From positions 1 to 64,000 of the forward strand of contig NZ_CALUTC010000006.1 in the NCBI RefSeq assembly GCF_944323605.1: 64,000 bases of DNA. Direction: 5' to 3'. The translations under genes were made by a program, and so were the position numbers. Shown in pieces: positions 62,604 to 64,000 of the stretch (the stretch's first letter is position 1; every line of letters starts with the position of its first letter). The notes under the pieces are model-generated. The model had not been told where the DNA came from. It ran no database searches and saw only the letters and a program-made list of their open reading frames with translations. This DNA comes from an uncultured Campylobacter sp. GTDB taxonomy: Bacteria > Campylobacterota > Campylobacteria > Campylobacterales > Campylobacteraceae.

Positions 62604-63331
62604 GATTTTTTATATTTACATTTATGTTTATTTCTTGTTTAAAAGCGGAAGAGGTTTATGCTTATTTTGATGTTTATGCTATGAATCAAAGCTTTCTTGC
62701 TATGGAAACAGCTGGAGTGGTGAAGCAGATTTTTGTCAAGCCTTCTCAACTTGTAAAAAAGGGCGATGTTCTTTTAGAGCTTGAAAACAGTTCCGAAAAA
62801 ATAGCTTTGCAATTGGCTAAAAATGACTACGAGCTAGCTTTAACAGAGCTTAACAATAGCAAAAGCAAACTTTCTAAATTTAGCAAGGTAAAAGATGTCT
62901 TAGACAGTCAAAGTTTTGAAGATATGCAAGGTGCCTTTGAAGAAGCTAGATTAAAAGCAAAAAAGGCTGAATTAAACATAAAACGATATGAAGATGCTTT
63001 AGAAAAAAAGACCTTAAAAGCACCTTATGATGCTATAGTGGCAAATAAATTTATAAATGTAGGTGAAGGCGTTTCTCCGACTTCTCAAAAACTTTTTGAA
63101 ATTTTTTCATATCCGCAAGTAAAACTTTTACTAAGCTTTGATGAAAAATACAAAGATAAAGTAAAAATAGGTCAAACATATAGATATAAGGTTGCAAACG
63201 AAGAAAAAGAAGCAAAAATAGATCTTATTTATCCTAGCATAGATGTCAAAAATAGAAAAATTTACGCAGAAGCCTATACCACAGGGCTTACAGTTGGACT
63301 TTTTGGAGAAGGGAGTATAATTATAAAATGA
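62600..63331 (+). CDS. cmeE: CmeE, periplasmic adaptor of the CmeDEF efflux pump
   Basis: This 243-residue membrane-fusion protein is short for the family. It has a signal peptide (FFIFTFMFISCLKA), the lipoyl half-motif AGVVKQIFVKPSQLVKKGDVLLEL, a coiled-coil hairpin of about 80 residues and TLKAPYDAIVANKFINVGEGV. It lacks most of the membrane-proximal domain seen in longer adaptors. GTG start in the GTGA overlap with cmeD; the stop overlaps cmeF (ATGA). Confidence 0.9.
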   Translation: MRFFIFTFMFISCLKAEEVYAYFDVYAMNQSFLAMETAGVVKQIFVKPSQLVKKGDVLLELENSSEKIALQLAKNDYELALTELNNSKSKLSKFSKVKDVLDSQSFEDMQGAFEEARLKAKKAELNIKRYEDALEKKTLKAPYDAIVANKFINVGEGVSPTSQKLFEIFSYPQVKLLLSFDEKYKDKVKIGQTYRYKVANEEKEAKIDLIYPSIDVKNRKIYAEAYTTGLTVGLFGEGSIIIK

Positions 63332-64000
63332 TGTATAAAATAGCTATAAATAGACCTATAACGGTTTTAATGTTTTTTGTGGCTTTGATAATATTTGGCT
63401 TGATTTCAGCCTTTAGTATGAGTGTGAATTTGTTTCCTAGCGTCAATGTGCCGATAATTAAAGTAAGCACAAAACTAAGCGGGGATTTAAAATACATAGA
63501 ATCAAAAGTTACTAAAGAGATAGAAAATGCTCTTAGCGATATAGATGGCATAAAGACTATATCTTCAAGTTCTTTTGATAATTTCACTGTAACCGTTATG
63601 GAATTTGAGCTTGATAAAGATTTAGAAGTGGCGGCAAATGACGTAAGAGATAGGATAGGCTCTTTATCGTTACCAGCAAAACCAGAAGTAGAAAAGCTAA
63701 ATTCAGAGGCAGGTTCTGTTATATCTCTTTTTGTTTATTCAAAAAATAATGACAATATAGCATTAATGAGAGCTGTAAATGAAAAAATAAAGCCTAAATT
63801 ACAAAGGATAAGTGGAGTAGGAAAAATCGATACAGTAGCTTATCTAGAGCCACAAATTAGAATAAAACTTGAACCAGCTTTGCTACAAAAATATAATCTT
63901 AATGCCTTAGAAATAGCAAATTTGATAAAAAAACAGAATTTCAAACAAGCACTTGGAGAGCTTGAAAATGATAAGAAAAATTATATAATAAAAGGTTATT
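63328..64000 (+). CDS. cmeF: CmeF, RND-type inner-membrane pump of CmeDEF (5' part only)
   Basis: The frame is open from ATG 63328 (or 63331) to the window edge, 224 codons of an expected 1000 or so. It starts with the RND pattern: INRPITVLMFFVALIIFGLISA (first helix, in part), LFPSVNVPIIKVSTKL, IENALSDIDGIKTISSSSF and ISGVGKIDTVAYLEPQIRIKL of the porter domain. Typical of AcrB-like hydrophobe pumps. Last visible gene of cmeDEF. Confidence 0.93.
   Translation, partial: MMYKIAINRPITVLMFFVALIIFGLISAFSMSVNLFPSVNVPIIKVSTKLSGDLKYIESKVTKEIENALSDIDGIKTISSSSFDNFTVTVMEFELDKDLEVAANDVRDRIGSLSLPAKPEVEKLNSEAGSVISLFVYSKNNDNIALMRAVNEKIKPKLQRISGVGKIDTVAYLEPQIRIKLEPALLQKYNLNALEIANLIKKQNFKQALGELENDKKNYIIKGY

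Noticed and set aside
1-64000. CRISPR array, tRNA, rRNA, insertion sequence or prophage
   Set aside because: No regularly spaced direct repeats, cloverleaf, rRNA stretch, transposase or integrase was seen on either strand.

Overview
The window is AT-rich, densely coded bacterial DNA whose gene content and local order match the thermotolerant Campylobacter group (C. jejuni-like; species not resolved). The evidence is conserved gene strings: the four-gene flagellar hook operon next to typA, the cj0089-cj0092-type lipoprotein operon, the run cheZ-U32-purE-(DUF3972)-glyQ-nif3-flgZ-waaA-rluA-ffh-rpsP-KH-rimM-trmD-rplS-DAHP synthase, hydABCD, hypBCDEA, pta-ackA-flgH and lepA/cmeDEF. Overlapping genes (ATGA, TTGA, TAATG junctions), UUG starts and simple-sequence tracts also fit the genus. 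I saw no tRNA, rRNA, CRISPR array or insertion sequence.

Layout. 1-690: accessory left edge with an A14/G13 contingency tract (minus sense) and the C-terminal remnant of a capsule-type glycosyltransferase. 692-5650 (minus): hook operon (small gene, fliK, flgD, flgE) with two sigma54 promoters. 5774-8220: typA and a small membrane protein. 8266-11775: lipoprotein operon with an LpoB-type activator. 11841-12823 (minus): cyclophilin-like protein and sugar acetyltransferase under a MerR-type promoter. 13022-16642: methyltransferase, YkgJ-like protein, TPR lipoprotein, trpC, HIT protein. 16706-18136 (minus): glnA. 18321-30717: long plus-strand housekeeping block (chemotaxis, purine, tRNA synthetase, Kdo transfer, SRP, ribosome and tRNA modification, shikimate pathway). 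30724-34103 (minus): hemB-argF-cutA-fabG-flavin-binding protein. 34163-36007: ribA, rsmG and an exported protein overlapping rsmG. 36000-41271: nitroreductase and a MacAB-NodT efflux operon. 41536-45622: uptake [NiFe]-hydrogenase. 45619-49575 (minus): sulfotransferase-like gene, ackA, pta. 49655-53841: flgH (sigma54) and hypBCDEA. 53850-57155: peptide transporter and aminopeptidase P. 57165-59202 (minus): DUF4105/Lnb-type protein with a barrel-like tail, and a small lipoprotein behind a T16 run. 59458-61248 (minus): lepA. 61332-64000: cmeD-cmeE-cmeF efflux operon, cut by the window edge.

How it fits together. Three sigma54 promoters (hook operon, flgD, flgH), FlgZ (in Helicobacter an RpoN chaperone) and CheZ make motility a recurring theme. 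HydABCD feeds electrons from H2 into the quinone pool; HypBCDEA builds its NiFe(CN)2CO site, but HypF, needed for the cyanide ligands, is not in the window. Peptide uptake plus aminopeptidase P and Pta-AckA overflow fit an amino-acid-using microaerophile. Possible novelty lies mainly in the contingency tracts, the MerR-type promoter, the Lnb-barrel fusion, the sulfotransferase insertion, the CxC variant of HypA and the deep rsmG overlap.
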